Assembly: GCF_001456155.1 (NCBI RefSeq)
Contig: NZ_CP013293.1
Coordinates: 3,348,001 to 3,412,000, forward strand
Direction of reading: 5' to 3'
Origin: Chryseobacterium sp. IHB B 17019
Lineage (GTDB): Bacteria > Bacteroidota > Bacteroidia > Flavobacteriales > Weeksellaceae
Length of the DNA: 64,000 bases
Part shown: piece after piece, positions 52,739-61,944 of the stretch
Numbering within the stretch: position 1 is the first letter of the stretch
Layout of the letters: each line of letters begins with the position of its first letter
Made by a program: the position numbers and the translations under genes
The notes under the pieces: generated by a model
The model's database searches: none
The model's input: the letters and a program-made list of their open reading frames with translations, nothing else
Told to the model about the DNA's origin: nothing

Positions 52739-52745
52739 ATATTTG
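52738..52745 (+). promoter_or_regulatory. -7 box for the T9SS gene at 52766
   Basis: TATATTTG, 20 bases before the ATG, directly after a 10-bp dyad. Confidence 0.5.
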
Positions 52746-52765
52746 TGATATAAAATTTCCCCTAC

Positions 52766-54859
52766 ATGAAAAAAACTTTACTAATTTTTTTGGGCCTCTT
52801 TGCCCAAATATTTTACGCACAGTCGGACTGTACTTCCGCTCTTGCTGTCTGCGGAAATTCTAATATTTCCTATACGCCGAGCGGATTCGGAAATGTTCAG
52901 GAAAACCCTCTTGGCGGAGGTTGTCTTTCATTGGAACATTTTTCCGTATGGTATACCTTTACAGCTTCTACAAGCGGAACACTTACATTTTTAATTACGC
53001 CTAACGTAAATCCAGCCAATCCTACAAATACCGATTATGACTGGGCTGTTTTCGGGCCTAATAAACAATGTGGAAGCTTAGGCTCACCATTAAGATGTTC
53101 TTATGCATCTACTGCAAGCGGAGTGCTTACAGGACTGAATATGACTGCTACCGACCTTACTGAAGGTGCAGGAGGTGATGGTTTTTGTAGATATCTGGAC
53201 GTAGTAGCCGGAGAAACATATTATTTGATAGTAGACAACTTCTCTACCAATACCAATGGTTTTGTATTAAGCTGGGGTGGTACTGCTACTCTGTCTTCTC
53301 CGTTTACATCAGCTACTCAGCCGTATCCATTCATTCCACCAGGTGTTCCAAATGCAACTCCGGGTGGACCGAGCGAAGTAATCGTTTGTTCTGATCCTGC
53401 GACTTTTGATTTTACAACGTTATCAACGGGAATTATCAACGGAAACCCTAATTTCCAGGTAAGCTACCATACAAGCTCTAATGATGCTCTTACAGGCAAC
53501 AACCCTATTACTGCTCCTCAGGTAGTAAATACAACCACTGTATATTACTACAGTCTCAGCTACGTGGATGTAGCAAACCCGAATAGCCCGATCAGTAAGT
53601 GTAAACAGACTGGAACATTCAAATTCAAGCAAGGAAATATTACAGCACTTGATGTTACATTAACAGCTTGTAACAATAATAATAACGGTACGGCAATTTA
53701 TGACCTGACATCAGCGAATGTGTTGCCATCAGACCCTACAGCTATTAAAAAGTATTATCCTACAATGGCTGACCTTCTTGCGGGAACGAACGAAATTACA
53801 AACCCTGCCAACTTTACATCTTCTACAGGTACTGTTTTTGTAAATGTAACCACATTGCAAGGTTGTTCTGATTCTGCTCAGATTACATTAAATTTCTATC
53901 CTGTAGTGGTCGTAACAGAAGCTACTTTAAGGTCTTGTTTCATCGAAACGAATCCTTCTACAGCATTATTTAATCTGACAACAGCTGCCGTAACGACACA
54001 GACAGGAACAAAAACTTATTTCCCGTCTCTGGCAGATGCTATCGCAGGAACTAATGAAATTTTAAACCCAACAGCATACATTTCTCCAAATGGCGTAGTT
54101 TTCGTTAAAGTAACAAACGCAAACGGATGTTATGGAGTGGCTAAAGTAAATCTTATTGTACTTCCTCCGGTATATTCTAATGTTTTGGAAGATAAAATCA
54201 TCTGTATGGAAGATAAAACGACATTAGATGCAGGTCCTGGATTTACAGGATACGCATGGAGTACAGGTGCTACCACACAATCTATTAATAATGTATCGGT
54301 TGGAACATATTGGGTAGATCTTAAAACAGGAACTTGTATTACAAGACAGACTGTAAAAGTATATGCTTCCGAGCAGCCAGTAATTTCACTAATCGATATT
54401 GTAAATAATACAGTAACAGTGAATGTTGTAGGCGGAACTGCTCCTTACCAATATTCAATGGACGGTATCAACTGGCAGGATTCTAACGCGTTTACAAACG
54501 TGCCGAGAGGTGACAACATGGTCTATGTAAAAGACGCTTATGACTGCGACCCTATTACCGTAGATATTGTAGTTCCTAATCTGGTAAATGTTATTACTCC
54601 AAACGGCGACGGTGTAAATGATGTGATTGACTATTCTGCACTGGCAGGCAAACAAAGCTTAGTACTAACCATCTATGACAGATACGGAGGAAAAGTAGGC
54701 CAGGCTGACAAATTATCAGGATTCAAATGGGACGGTACCACTTCAGGTAAAAAAGTACCTACGGGAACCTACTGGTATTCGGTAACTTGGACCGAAAATG
54801 ACAAGAAGAACACACCATTCAAATTCTCAGGATGGGTATTGGTAAAAAATAGAGAGTAA
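52766..54859 (+). CDS. T9SS type B cargo protein with N-terminal PPC-like domain
   Basis: A 697-residue secreted protein. MKKTLLIFLGLFAQIFYAQ is the signal, and residues about 20-175 form a beta-sandwich beginning DCTSALAVCGN, with CLSLEHFSVWYTFTAS (like PPC/pre-peptidase domains). A repeat-rich middle follows with TACNNNNNGTA, FNLTT/YDLTS modules and Cys-bearing strands. The C-terminus carries the type IX secretion type B sorting domain: TPNGDGVNDVIDYSALAGKQ, TIYDRYGGKV and the final SGWVLVKNRE. Such proteins are exported and sometimes retained in the outer-membrane surface; adhesion or gliding function is likely. It is the first of four related genes. Confidence 0.9.
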   Translation: MKKTLLIFLGLFAQIFYAQSDCTSALAVCGNSNISYTPSGFGNVQENPLGGGCLSLEHFSVWYTFTASTSGTLTFLITPNVNPANPTNTDYDWAVFGPNKQCGSLGSPLRCSYASTASGVLTGLNMTATDLTEGAGGDGFCRYLDVVAGETYYLIVDNFSTNTNGFVLSWGGTATLSSPFTSATQPYPFIPPGVPNATPGGPSEVIVCSDPATFDFTTLSTGIINGNPNFQVSYHTSSNDALTGNNPITAPQVVNTTTVYYYSLSYVDVANPNSPISKCKQTGTFKFKQGNITALDVTLTACNNNNNGTAIYDLTSANVLPSDPTAIKKYYPTMADLLAGTNEITNPANFTSSTGTVFVNVTTLQGCSDSAQITLNFYPVVVVTEATLRSCFIETNPSTALFNLTTAAVTTQTGTKTYFPSLADAIAGTNEILNPTAYISPNGVVFVKVTNANGCYGVAKVNLIVLPPVYSNVLEDKIICMEDKTTLDAGPGFTGYAWSTGATTQSINNVSVGTYWVDLKTGTCITRQTVKVYASEQPVISLIDIVNNTVTVNVVGGTAPYQYSMDGINWQDSNAFTNVPRGDNMVYVKDAYDCDPITVDIVVPNLVNVITPNGDGVNDVIDYSALAGKQSLVLTIYDRYGGKVGQADKLSGFKWDGTTSGKKVPTGTYWYSVTWTENDKKNTPFKFSGWVLVKNRE

Positions 54860-54876
54860 TCTATGATATACTAAGG

Positions 54877-54906
54877 AAAAAACCGCTTTTTCAAGCGGTT
54901 TTTTTC
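54877..54906 (+). terminator. Strong terminator
   Basis: AAAAAACCGCTT (54877-54888) pairs with AAGCGGTTTTTT around TTTC, then a T-tract. It separates the first two T9SS genes. Confidence 0.85.
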
Positions 54907-54951
54907 ACTTAATAAATAATTCTATAATAATATTTACAAAAATCATTTCTA

Positions 54952-57015
54952 ATGAAGAAGTTGTTACTACTGATCGTAGTGTTTTTATCACAAATGACTT
55001 TTGCACAATCAGATTGTGTTTCGGCGATTCCGGTTTGCGGAAATTCCGATATTTCTTATAATCCCAACAGTTCAGGTACTACACCGGAAAATACGGCTGG
55101 AAGTTGTCTGGATGTGGAACATTATTCCGTTTGGTATGTATTTACAGCAGCCACTTCCGGGACAATTGAGTTCACCATAAATCCGAATACAGTTCCTAAT
55201 GTCAACCATTATGATTATGATTTTGCCGTTTACGGAGCAAATATTGATTGCGCAACTTGGGATTTCGGGAATGCAGCAAGCTGTAACTTTTCGGGTTTAA
55301 GCGGCCCTACGGGATTAAGCTCCACAGAAACAGGAGACCAATGGGAACCACCTTTGACCGTGAATGCAGGAGAAACATATTATCTTCTTATCGATAACTA
55401 TATTCCGAGTAACCCGTATGGCTTCTCTTTAACGTGGGGCGGAACGGCCACCCTTTCTTCAGCATTTACAGACCCTACCTTGGCTCCAAATCCTTTTATA
55501 GCTCCGGGAGATACAAATCCGGCGGGAGGCCCGAACCTGGTATCAACATGTCCTTTACCGGGCCAGTTTGATTTCACCACATTATCTGCAGGAATTCTAA
55601 ATGGGAACCCAAACTTTATCATCAGCTATCACACGACTGCTAATGATGCATTATTTGGGACCAACCCTATAACAACTCCAATTACCGTTAATGCAACAGA
55701 TACTTATTATTACAGTATGCATTATCAGGATCCTACCGACCCGAATAACCCGTTAAATGCTTGTAGACAGACAGGTTCATTTAAGTTTAAATTAGGAACA
55801 ATCACTCCGCAGAATGTAACAATTAAGGCTTGTAACAACAATGGAGCGGGAACAGGAACATTCAACCTGCTGGCTGCCAATGTTTATTTTGATCCTACGG
55901 CCACTAAAGAATTCTATCTCACACAAAGTGATATGGATGCAGGAATAAACAAAATCCAAAATCCCGGAGCTTATGTTTCAGGAGAAAAAACGATTTTTGT
56001 AAAAGTTACCACAACCGGACTATGTGTTGGAAGTTCAACCATTAAATTAGAGTTCTTCCCGGTAGTTGTAGCCTATGACGCAACTATTGAGTCATGCTTT
56101 ATCGAAACCAATGTTAACACAGCATCATTTGATCTTACGTTGGCCAATGTTACTTCACAAAACGGAACAACCAAAAAGTTCTATAAAACACAGGCAGACG
56201 CAATAGCAGGAATAAATGAAATATTCAGCCCATATATTTCCACAAATGGAGTTGTATATGTAAGAGTAATTAATGATGACAACTGTTATGCGATTGCTAA
56301 AATTACCCTTAAAGTTTTACCACCGGTAAAATCCAATGTTCTTAAAGATAAAATCATCTGTATAGAAGATAAGACAACATTAGACGCAGGCCCGGGATTC
56401 GACGGTTACGAATGGAGCACAGGAGCAACCACGCAAACCATTACAAATGTAGGGGCCGGTGAATACTGGGTAAAATTAAAAACTGGTAGATGCTGGACTT
56501 TACAGGAAGTACACGTGAACGCTTCAGTTCAGCCTGTCATCACAAGCATTGACATCACAAACGACTCATTCACCGTGAATGTTTCAGGAGGAAAAGCACC
56601 TTACCAATATTCTCTGGATGGCACCAACTGGCAGGATTCCAATGTATTCACTGGTCTTCCGAGAGGTGAAAACAAAGTCTATGTAAAAGATGCTTACGAC
56701 TGTAATCCTATCGATGTTCAGGTAACAGTTCCGAACCTTCTCAATGCCATTACTCCAAACGGGGACAACAGAAATGATTATATTGATTACTCAGCTTTGG
56801 CGTACAAGAAGAATCTGGTTTTCACTGTTTATGACAGATACGGAAACATGATGTATCAGGCAGATAAAATCAGAAACTATACATGGGACGGTACTTCAGG
56901 TGGCAAAAAAATTGTTACAGGAACTTACTGGTATACGATCACATGGACAGAAAACGATAAAAAAAATACCGAAACAAAATACAGTGGATGGGTATTGGTA
57001 AAAAATATCGATTAA
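54952..57015 (+). CDS. T9SS type B cargo protein with N-terminal PPC-like domain (second)
   Basis: A 687-residue protein. Signal MKKLLLLIVVFLSQMTFAQ, then SDCVSAIPVCGNSDISY and CLDVEHYSVWYVFTAA, the same N-terminal domain as the gene at 52766. The middle has TIKACNNNGAGTGTF and FDLTLAN modules. The C-terminal sorting domain is TPNGDNRNDYIDYSALAYKK with VYDRYGNMM, which matches the gene at 59493 more closely than its own N-terminal sister. No obvious -7 box with G is found upstream (TAATATTTAC only). Confidence 0.9.
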   Translation: MKKLLLLIVVFLSQMTFAQSDCVSAIPVCGNSDISYNPNSSGTTPENTAGSCLDVEHYSVWYVFTAATSGTIEFTINPNTVPNVNHYDYDFAVYGANIDCATWDFGNAASCNFSGLSGPTGLSSTETGDQWEPPLTVNAGETYYLLIDNYIPSNPYGFSLTWGGTATLSSAFTDPTLAPNPFIAPGDTNPAGGPNLVSTCPLPGQFDFTTLSAGILNGNPNFIISYHTTANDALFGTNPITTPITVNATDTYYYSMHYQDPTDPNNPLNACRQTGSFKFKLGTITPQNVTIKACNNNGAGTGTFNLLAANVYFDPTATKEFYLTQSDMDAGINKIQNPGAYVSGEKTIFVKVTTTGLCVGSSTIKLEFFPVVVAYDATIESCFIETNVNTASFDLTLANVTSQNGTTKKFYKTQADAIAGINEIFSPYISTNGVVYVRVINDDNCYAIAKITLKVLPPVKSNVLKDKIICIEDKTTLDAGPGFDGYEWSTGATTQTITNVGAGEYWVKLKTGRCWTLQEVHVNASVQPVITSIDITNDSFTVNVSGGKAPYQYSLDGTNWQDSNVFTGLPRGENKVYVKDAYDCNPIDVQVTVPNLLNAITPNGDNRNDYIDYSALAYKKNLVFTVYDRYGNMMYQADKIRNYTWDGTSGGKKIVTGTYWYTITWTENDKKNTETKYSGWVLVKNID

Positions 57016-57041
57016 TTTGAAATGCTAATTTTCAGATACTT

Positions 57042-57071
57042 AAATCACCTCAATCCTGGGGTGATTTTTTT
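57042..57071 (+). terminator. Terminator between T9SS gene and dnaB
   Basis: AATCACC (57042-57049) and GGTGATT pair around TCAATCCTGG, then TTTTTTA. Confidence 0.75.
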
Positions 57072-57167
57072 ATGCACAACAACACCAACATGCTTGAATA
57101 CTAGCTTAAACCCATGCCACGCAAATAAAATGTTGGTTACTATTTTTCATTTACTTCGTAAAAAAAC

Positions 57168-57175
57168 TATCTTTG
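57168..57175 (+). promoter_or_regulatory. -7 box for dnaB, near-leaderless
   Basis: TATCTTTG ends seven bases before the dnaB ATG at 57183. No -33 TTG at a standard spacing. Confidence 0.5.
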
Positions 57176-57182
57176 CAGAACT

Positions 57183-58772
57183 ATGGCGCAGAAAGAAACA
57201 CTATCTTCTTTGACGAACGGAAACTTTGCAAAAGAGCTCTCTATTGCAGACGGGAAAATGCCTCCCAATGCATTGGAATTCGAGAGACTGGTTATCGGTA
57301 CTTTTTTGATTGACAAAAAGGGGCTTGATCACTCCATCGACTTGCTTACCCCGGAAGTTTTCTATGATCCGAGACATCAGGTAATTTTTTCCACCATTTT
57401 AAAATTATACGAAAGCAACAATCCGGTTGACTTAATGACCATTATTCAGGATCTGAAGAAAGACGGAAAATTAAGCTCAGCAGGAGGTGACAGCTATATT
57501 ATCGACCTTACAATGGGGGTAAGCTCATCTGCTCACATTGAATATCATGTTCGTGTTATTCTTGAAAAATATATTTTAAGAAGTTTAATAAATGTTTCGG
57601 CCAACGTAATTGATGCTTCTTATAAAGAATCAACAGACGTTTTTGAACTTCTGGATAAAGCGGAACAATCTTTCTTTGAAATCACCAACGGAACGATCAA
57701 AAAAGGATTCGACACCGCCAATTCATTAGTAAAACAGGCCATTGAGACCATCAAGTCCCTGAAAGACAAAGAAGGACTTTCCGGAGTACCGTCAGGATTC
57801 CGGGATGTGGATAAGGAAACCGGAGGTTGGCAAAACTCTGACCTTATCATTATCGCGGCACGTCCGGCGATGGGTAAAACCGCATTTCTTCTTTCAATGG
57901 CAAGAAATATTGCTGTGGGGCACAAAATTCCAATGGCATTATTCTCCCTGGAGATGGCCTCGGTACAGTTGATCACCAGGATGATTGCTTCCGAAACAAG
58001 AATTTCATCAGAAAAATTAAGAAAAGGAACACTGGACGATGAAGAATGGCAAAGACTGTTCTCCAACGTATCAGAATTGGAAAACGCTCCTTTATATATC
58101 GACGAAACCCCTTCCCTTTCCATTTTCGACTTCCGTGCAAAATGCCGAAGACTGGTAATGCAGCATGGAGTAAGGCTTATCATGGTCGATTACCTTCAGC
58201 TGATGACCGCTGGTAGTGGCGGAAAAGGAACCGGAAACCGAGAACAGGAAATTTCCATGATTTCACGTTCATTAAAAGCCATTGCAAAAGAATTGAACGT
58301 TCCGGTAATTGCTCTTTCGCAGCTTTCCAGAAGTGTGGAAACACGTCCGGGAAAAAGACCTCAGCTTTCAGACCTTAGGGAATCGGGAGCTATTGAGCAG
58401 GATGCGGATATTGTATCTTTCATCTTCAGACCGGAATATTATAAAATCACCGTTTGGGATAATGACGAAGAAGGACAGGAAACTTCCACCGAAAATCAGG
58501 CGGAACTGATCATCGCAAAACACAGAAACGGTGCAACAGCAGATGTCCGTTTATCATTCTTAAAACATTTTGCAAAATTCGATAATATTGAAGCAGCATT
58601 CAATGGCGGCGGTGGTGGATATCCTTCAAGCATGGGATCCAATGAACCAAGTGGTTTTGATAAAATTAAAACAACCATTCAGCCGGGTGCAGCTTTTGAC
58701 CTTCCGGATAATTCTAAGCTATCAGGATCTTCCATGAATGATTTTGATGATGAAGATGATTTTCCTTTTTAA
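57183..58772 (+). CDS. dnaB: Replicative DNA helicase DnaB
   Basis: A 529-residue replicative helicase. The N-terminal domain has LEFERLVIGTFLIDKKGLDH; the C-terminal RecA-like domain has Walker A ARPAMGKTAFLLS, Walker B RLIMVDYLQLMT, and the DnaB-typical NVPVIALSQLSRSVETRPGK and GAIEQDADIVSFIFRPEYY. An acidic tail (DFDDEDDFPF) ends the protein. No intein or insertion is seen. It unwinds DNA at the replication fork. It lies between T9SS genes and is followed by rnhA. Confidence 0.97.
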   Translation: MAQKETLSSLTNGNFAKELSIADGKMPPNALEFERLVIGTFLIDKKGLDHSIDLLTPEVFYDPRHQVIFSTILKLYESNNPVDLMTIIQDLKKDGKLSSAGGDSYIIDLTMGVSSSAHIEYHVRVILEKYILRSLINVSANVIDASYKESTDVFELLDKAEQSFFEITNGTIKKGFDTANSLVKQAIETIKSLKDKEGLSGVPSGFRDVDKETGGWQNSDLIIIAARPAMGKTAFLLSMARNIAVGHKIPMALFSLEMASVQLITRMIASETRISSEKLRKGTLDDEEWQRLFSNVSELENAPLYIDETPSLSIFDFRAKCRRLVMQHGVRLIMVDYLQLMTAGSGGKGTGNREQEISMISRSLKAIAKELNVPVIALSQLSRSVETRPGKRPQLSDLRESGAIEQDADIVSFIFRPEYYKITVWDNDEEGQETSTENQAELIIAKHRNGATADVRLSFLKHFAKFDNIEAAFNGGGGGYPSSMGSNEPSGFDKIKTTIQPGAAFDLPDNSKLSGSSMNDFDDEDDFPF

Positions 58773-58852
58773 TTTTAGGGTTAAGATTTAGGCTAAAACT
58801 CAGATGCATCTAAATTTTTTAATCTTAAACTAAACCTCAGCCTCAATCTAAG

Positions 58853-59329
58853 ATGAGAATCGAAATATACACCGACGGAGCTTGCAGCGGAAATCCCGGA
58901 AAAGGCGGATATGGAATTCTCATGCGCGTTCCTGAGAAAAACTATCAGAAAACATTCTCCAAAGGCTTCCGGAAGACCACCAACAACAGAATGGAACTTC
59001 TCGCCGTAATCACAGCGCTGGAAAAGCTCAAATCTCCGGACAATGAAATTCACATTTATACCGACAGCAAATATGTTTCGGATGCCATCAACCAGAATTG
59101 GTTGGCAGGATGGATAAAAAGAGGTTGGAAGAATGTAAAAAATCCGGATCTTTGGCAAAAATTTGTGGCTTTATATAATATCCACAAACCAAAAATGCAT
59201 TGGATCAAAGGCCACGCCGGGCATTTTGAGAACGAATTGTGCGATAAACTTGCTGTGGCAGCCTCAAATTCAACAGATTTGGAAGTTGATGCTTATTTTG
59301 AGAACCTTGAAAACAATTCTCTATTTTAA
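58853..59329 (+). CDS. rnhA: Ribonuclease HI
   Basis: A 158-residue enzyme that degrades RNA in RNA-DNA hybrids. MRIEIYTDGACSGNPGKGGYG has the first catalytic Asp, RMELLAVITAL the Glu, IHIYTDSKYVSDAI the next Asp and WIKGHAGHFENELCDKLA the final His/Asp region. Length is normal. About 80 bases separate it from dnaB; the intervening sequence has AT-rich repeats. A hairpin follows at 59333. Confidence 0.96.
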   Translation: MRIEIYTDGACSGNPGKGGYGILMRVPEKNYQKTFSKGFRKTTNNRMELLAVITALEKLKSPDNEIHIYTDSKYVSDAINQNWLAGWIKRGWKNVKNPDLWQKFVALYNIHKPKMHWIKGHAGHFENELCDKLAVAASNSTDLEVDAYFENLENNSLF

Positions 59330-59332
59330 ATT

Positions 59333-59380
59333 ATACTGAAATTAAAATTTGCTTAAAATTTTTCAGTATTTCTTGTTTTA
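59333..59380 (+). terminator. Possible terminator after rnhA
   Basis: ATACTGAAA (59333-59341) pairs with TTTCAGTAT (59361-59369) and is followed by TTCTTGTTTTA. Confidence 0.45.
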
Positions 59381-59457
59381 ATATATCTTTTATTATAGAG
59401 TATCCACCAATTAAGCCGAAATTAACATTAAATATATATTTATTGATTGGGATTTAA

Positions 59458-59465
59458 TATCTTTG
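59458..59465 (+). promoter_or_regulatory. -7 box for T9SS gene at 59493
   Basis: TATCTTTG, 27 bases before the ATG. No -33 TTG at standard spacing. Confidence 0.5.
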
Positions 59466-59492
59466 ATGCGTCTAATTTAAGTGTACCAATAA

Positions 59493-61742
59493 ATGAATAG
59501 AAAAAACTACCTCCTTTTATTTTTATGCCTTTTGCTGTGCTTACCACAACATTTTGCTTCCCAAACATATCAGCTTACCGGAAATCCTGTCAATACAACA
59601 GGATGGACAATGGTCGCTCCTACGGTAGTAAATACGGATTTTGTCCAGCTTACCCCGGATACCAATACACAATCCGGATCCATCAGGCTGGATAACCAAA
59701 TTAACCTTAAATACTGCGATAAATGGAAAGTGGAATTCGATTTCAGGATGGATTCCAACCAAACCGCCAATGGGGACGGGCTTGCCTTCTGGTATCTTGC
59801 CAATCCTCCGATAGCCAGTGTATTAGGCTCTGGTCTTGGAGTTTCTCAAAATGCCGTTGGTCTTATTGTAGGATTTGATACATATAACAATACGACGACC
59901 GCCGTAATGAGTAAGGTACACGTTGCATACGGACAGGTAACTAACACTACCGACACGAACAATGTGGAGTTTTTCAACACTCCGGGAAGCTCTTTCCACT
60001 CACCGGATATGAATACAACGCTGCCTTTCCAGGGAACTACCTATAAACATGTTGAGGTAACGTCACAGGTAGACCCTGCCGCACCGGCAAACTGGATCAT
60101 AAAAATCACGATTGATGGTAATGTAATATGTAATCAGTCTTTTGCACCTGCAGGAGCTGCTGCAAGCATGACCATTGGGTATTTTGGGTTTTCTGCTTCT
60201 ACAGGAGGAAACAGATCAAGACATTCTATTAAAAATGTAAAGGTTTATGTAGATAAAGTTGCGATCAATCAGACAACAGTAACAGATACTTTTTGCCCGA
60301 ATCCTTCCACAGGTCAGGGAACTGTAAACTTAACCGCATATCAGAATCAATTCGTGACGAATCCTGCCAATTACACTTTTTCATACAGTGTTGCAGGAAC
60401 ACCGATTACGAATCCTGCCAATTATCAGTTTAGTGCCAATACAACGGTTTCTGTCGTAGTTAAAGATAACGCGGGTGTGCTTTGTGATAACCCGGACGGG
60501 AAAATCCAATTGAATCTTTCTCCGTTTACGGCAACTCCCGCAACCCTTACGGCTTGTAATAATAACAATGCCGGAACCGCAACATTCAACCTTACACTGG
60601 CGAATGTCAATGAACCTGCAGGCTCTACTAAAATATATTACAAAACTTTAGCAGACCTGAACGCAGGAACTAACCCGATCAATAATCCTTCAGCTTATAT
60701 ATCTGCAGCCGGAACGGTATACGTAAAAGTAACCACTCCTCTTGGATGCGTAGGATCTGCACCGATAGCTCTGACATTCTTCCCGGAAATTGTTTCAAAC
60801 GATGCTTCAATGGAATCCTGCTTTATTGAAAGTGCGCCCAATACAGCTTTATTTGATTTAACACAGGCTAATGTAACATCAGCACAAGGCATTACCAAAA
60901 AATATTACAAAACAATGGCCGATGCTCTTGCGGGTATTAATGAAATTCCACCTACCGCTTATATTGCAACAACATCAACGGTGTATGTGAGAATTACCAA
61001 TATAGCCAACTGTTTTGTTATTGTTAAAATCAATCTGAAAGTTTTAGAACCTATCTATTCTTCTATATTAAAAGACAAAACGATCTGTATTGATGCAAGA
61101 ACTACTCTTGATGCAGGACCAGGATTTGACAGCTATTTATGGAGTACGGGGGAAACTACCCAAGCTATTAGTGGTGTTACACCGGGCCAGTATTGGGTAC
61201 AGCTGAAAACAGGAAAATGTACAGCAAAGCAAGTTGTAAAAGTAAATCCTGCACCTCAGCCGGTGATTTCCAGCATTGATATTACCAACAACACCATTAC
61301 CGTAAATGTAAACGGCGGAAAAGCTCCTTACCAATATTCTTTAGACGGAATAAACTGGCAGGACTCCAATATATTTACAGGTCTTCAAAGAGGTGAGGTT
61401 GTAGTATTTGTAAGGGATTCTTATAATTGTGACCCTATTCATGTACAGATCACAGTTCCAAATCTCATTAATGCTATTACGCCAAACGGTGATAATATCA
61501 ATGATGTAATTGACTATTCAGCTTTAGCATACAAGAAAAATCTTGTTTTCACCATCTATGACAGATATGGAAATAAAAAGTATGAAGCCGATAAAATAAG
61601 AAACTTCACATGGGACGGAACTTCCGGCAACAAAAAAGTAGTAACCGGAACCTACTGGTACACCATCACATGGAACGAAAATGACAAGAAAAATACTAAA
61701 ACAACCTATAACGGCTGGGTATTAGTAAAAAACAGAGAATAA
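59493..61742 (+). CDS. T9SS type B cargo protein with L-type-lectin-like N-terminal domain
   Basis: A 749-residue secreted protein. Signal MNRKNYLLLFLCLLLCLPQHF, then about 220 residues resembling the legume/L-type lectin fold: YQLTGNPVNTTGW, YCDKWKVEFDFRMDSNQ, NGDGLAFWYLANPP, VGLIVGFDTYNN and FGFSASTGGNRSRHSIKNVK. Middle modules (TACNNNNAGTATFNLT) and the type B sorting domain TPNGDNINDVIDYSALAYKK, IYDRYGNKK follow. Likely a sugar-binding surface protein. Its C-terminus matches that of the gene at 54952, not that of its lectin sister at 61945. Confidence 0.9.
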   Translation: MNRKNYLLLFLCLLLCLPQHFASQTYQLTGNPVNTTGWTMVAPTVVNTDFVQLTPDTNTQSGSIRLDNQINLKYCDKWKVEFDFRMDSNQTANGDGLAFWYLANPPIASVLGSGLGVSQNAVGLIVGFDTYNNTTTAVMSKVHVAYGQVTNTTDTNNVEFFNTPGSSFHSPDMNTTLPFQGTTYKHVEVTSQVDPAAPANWIIKITIDGNVICNQSFAPAGAAASMTIGYFGFSASTGGNRSRHSIKNVKVYVDKVAINQTTVTDTFCPNPSTGQGTVNLTAYQNQFVTNPANYTFSYSVAGTPITNPANYQFSANTTVSVVVKDNAGVLCDNPDGKIQLNLSPFTATPATLTACNNNNAGTATFNLTLANVNEPAGSTKIYYKTLADLNAGTNPINNPSAYISAAGTVYVKVTTPLGCVGSAPIALTFFPEIVSNDASMESCFIESAPNTALFDLTQANVTSAQGITKKYYKTMADALAGINEIPPTAYIATTSTVYVRITNIANCFVIVKINLKVLEPIYSSILKDKTICIDARTTLDAGPGFDSYLWSTGETTQAISGVTPGQYWVQLKTGKCTAKQVVKVNPAPQPVISSIDITNNTITVNVNGGKAPYQYSLDGINWQDSNIFTGLQRGEVVVFVRDSYNCDPIHVQITVPNLINAITPNGDNINDVIDYSALAYKKNLVFTIYDRYGNKKYEADKIRNFTWDGTSGNKKVVTGTYWYTITWNENDKKNTKTTYNGWVLVKNRE

Positions 61743-61750
61743 ATTATATT

Positions 61751-61782
61751 AAAAGATCGCTTCAATTGGAGCGATCTTTTTT
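61751..61782 (+). terminator. Terminator after the lectin-domain T9SS gene
   Basis: AAAAGATCGC (61751-61760) pairs perfectly with GCGATCTTTT (61771-61780) around TTCAATTGGA, followed by TTATAG. Confidence 0.85.
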
Positions 61783-61944
61783 ATAGCTCAACTGATAATT
61801 TAATGAATATTTTAAGTTTTTGTTATTGATTTATTCATATTGTTTAGCAAAAATTATACAATAACAATAATTAACATGATATTTAACACATTTACAGTAA
61901 TCAATCGGATAAATTCAATATATTTACAACTTAACCAATTTTAT

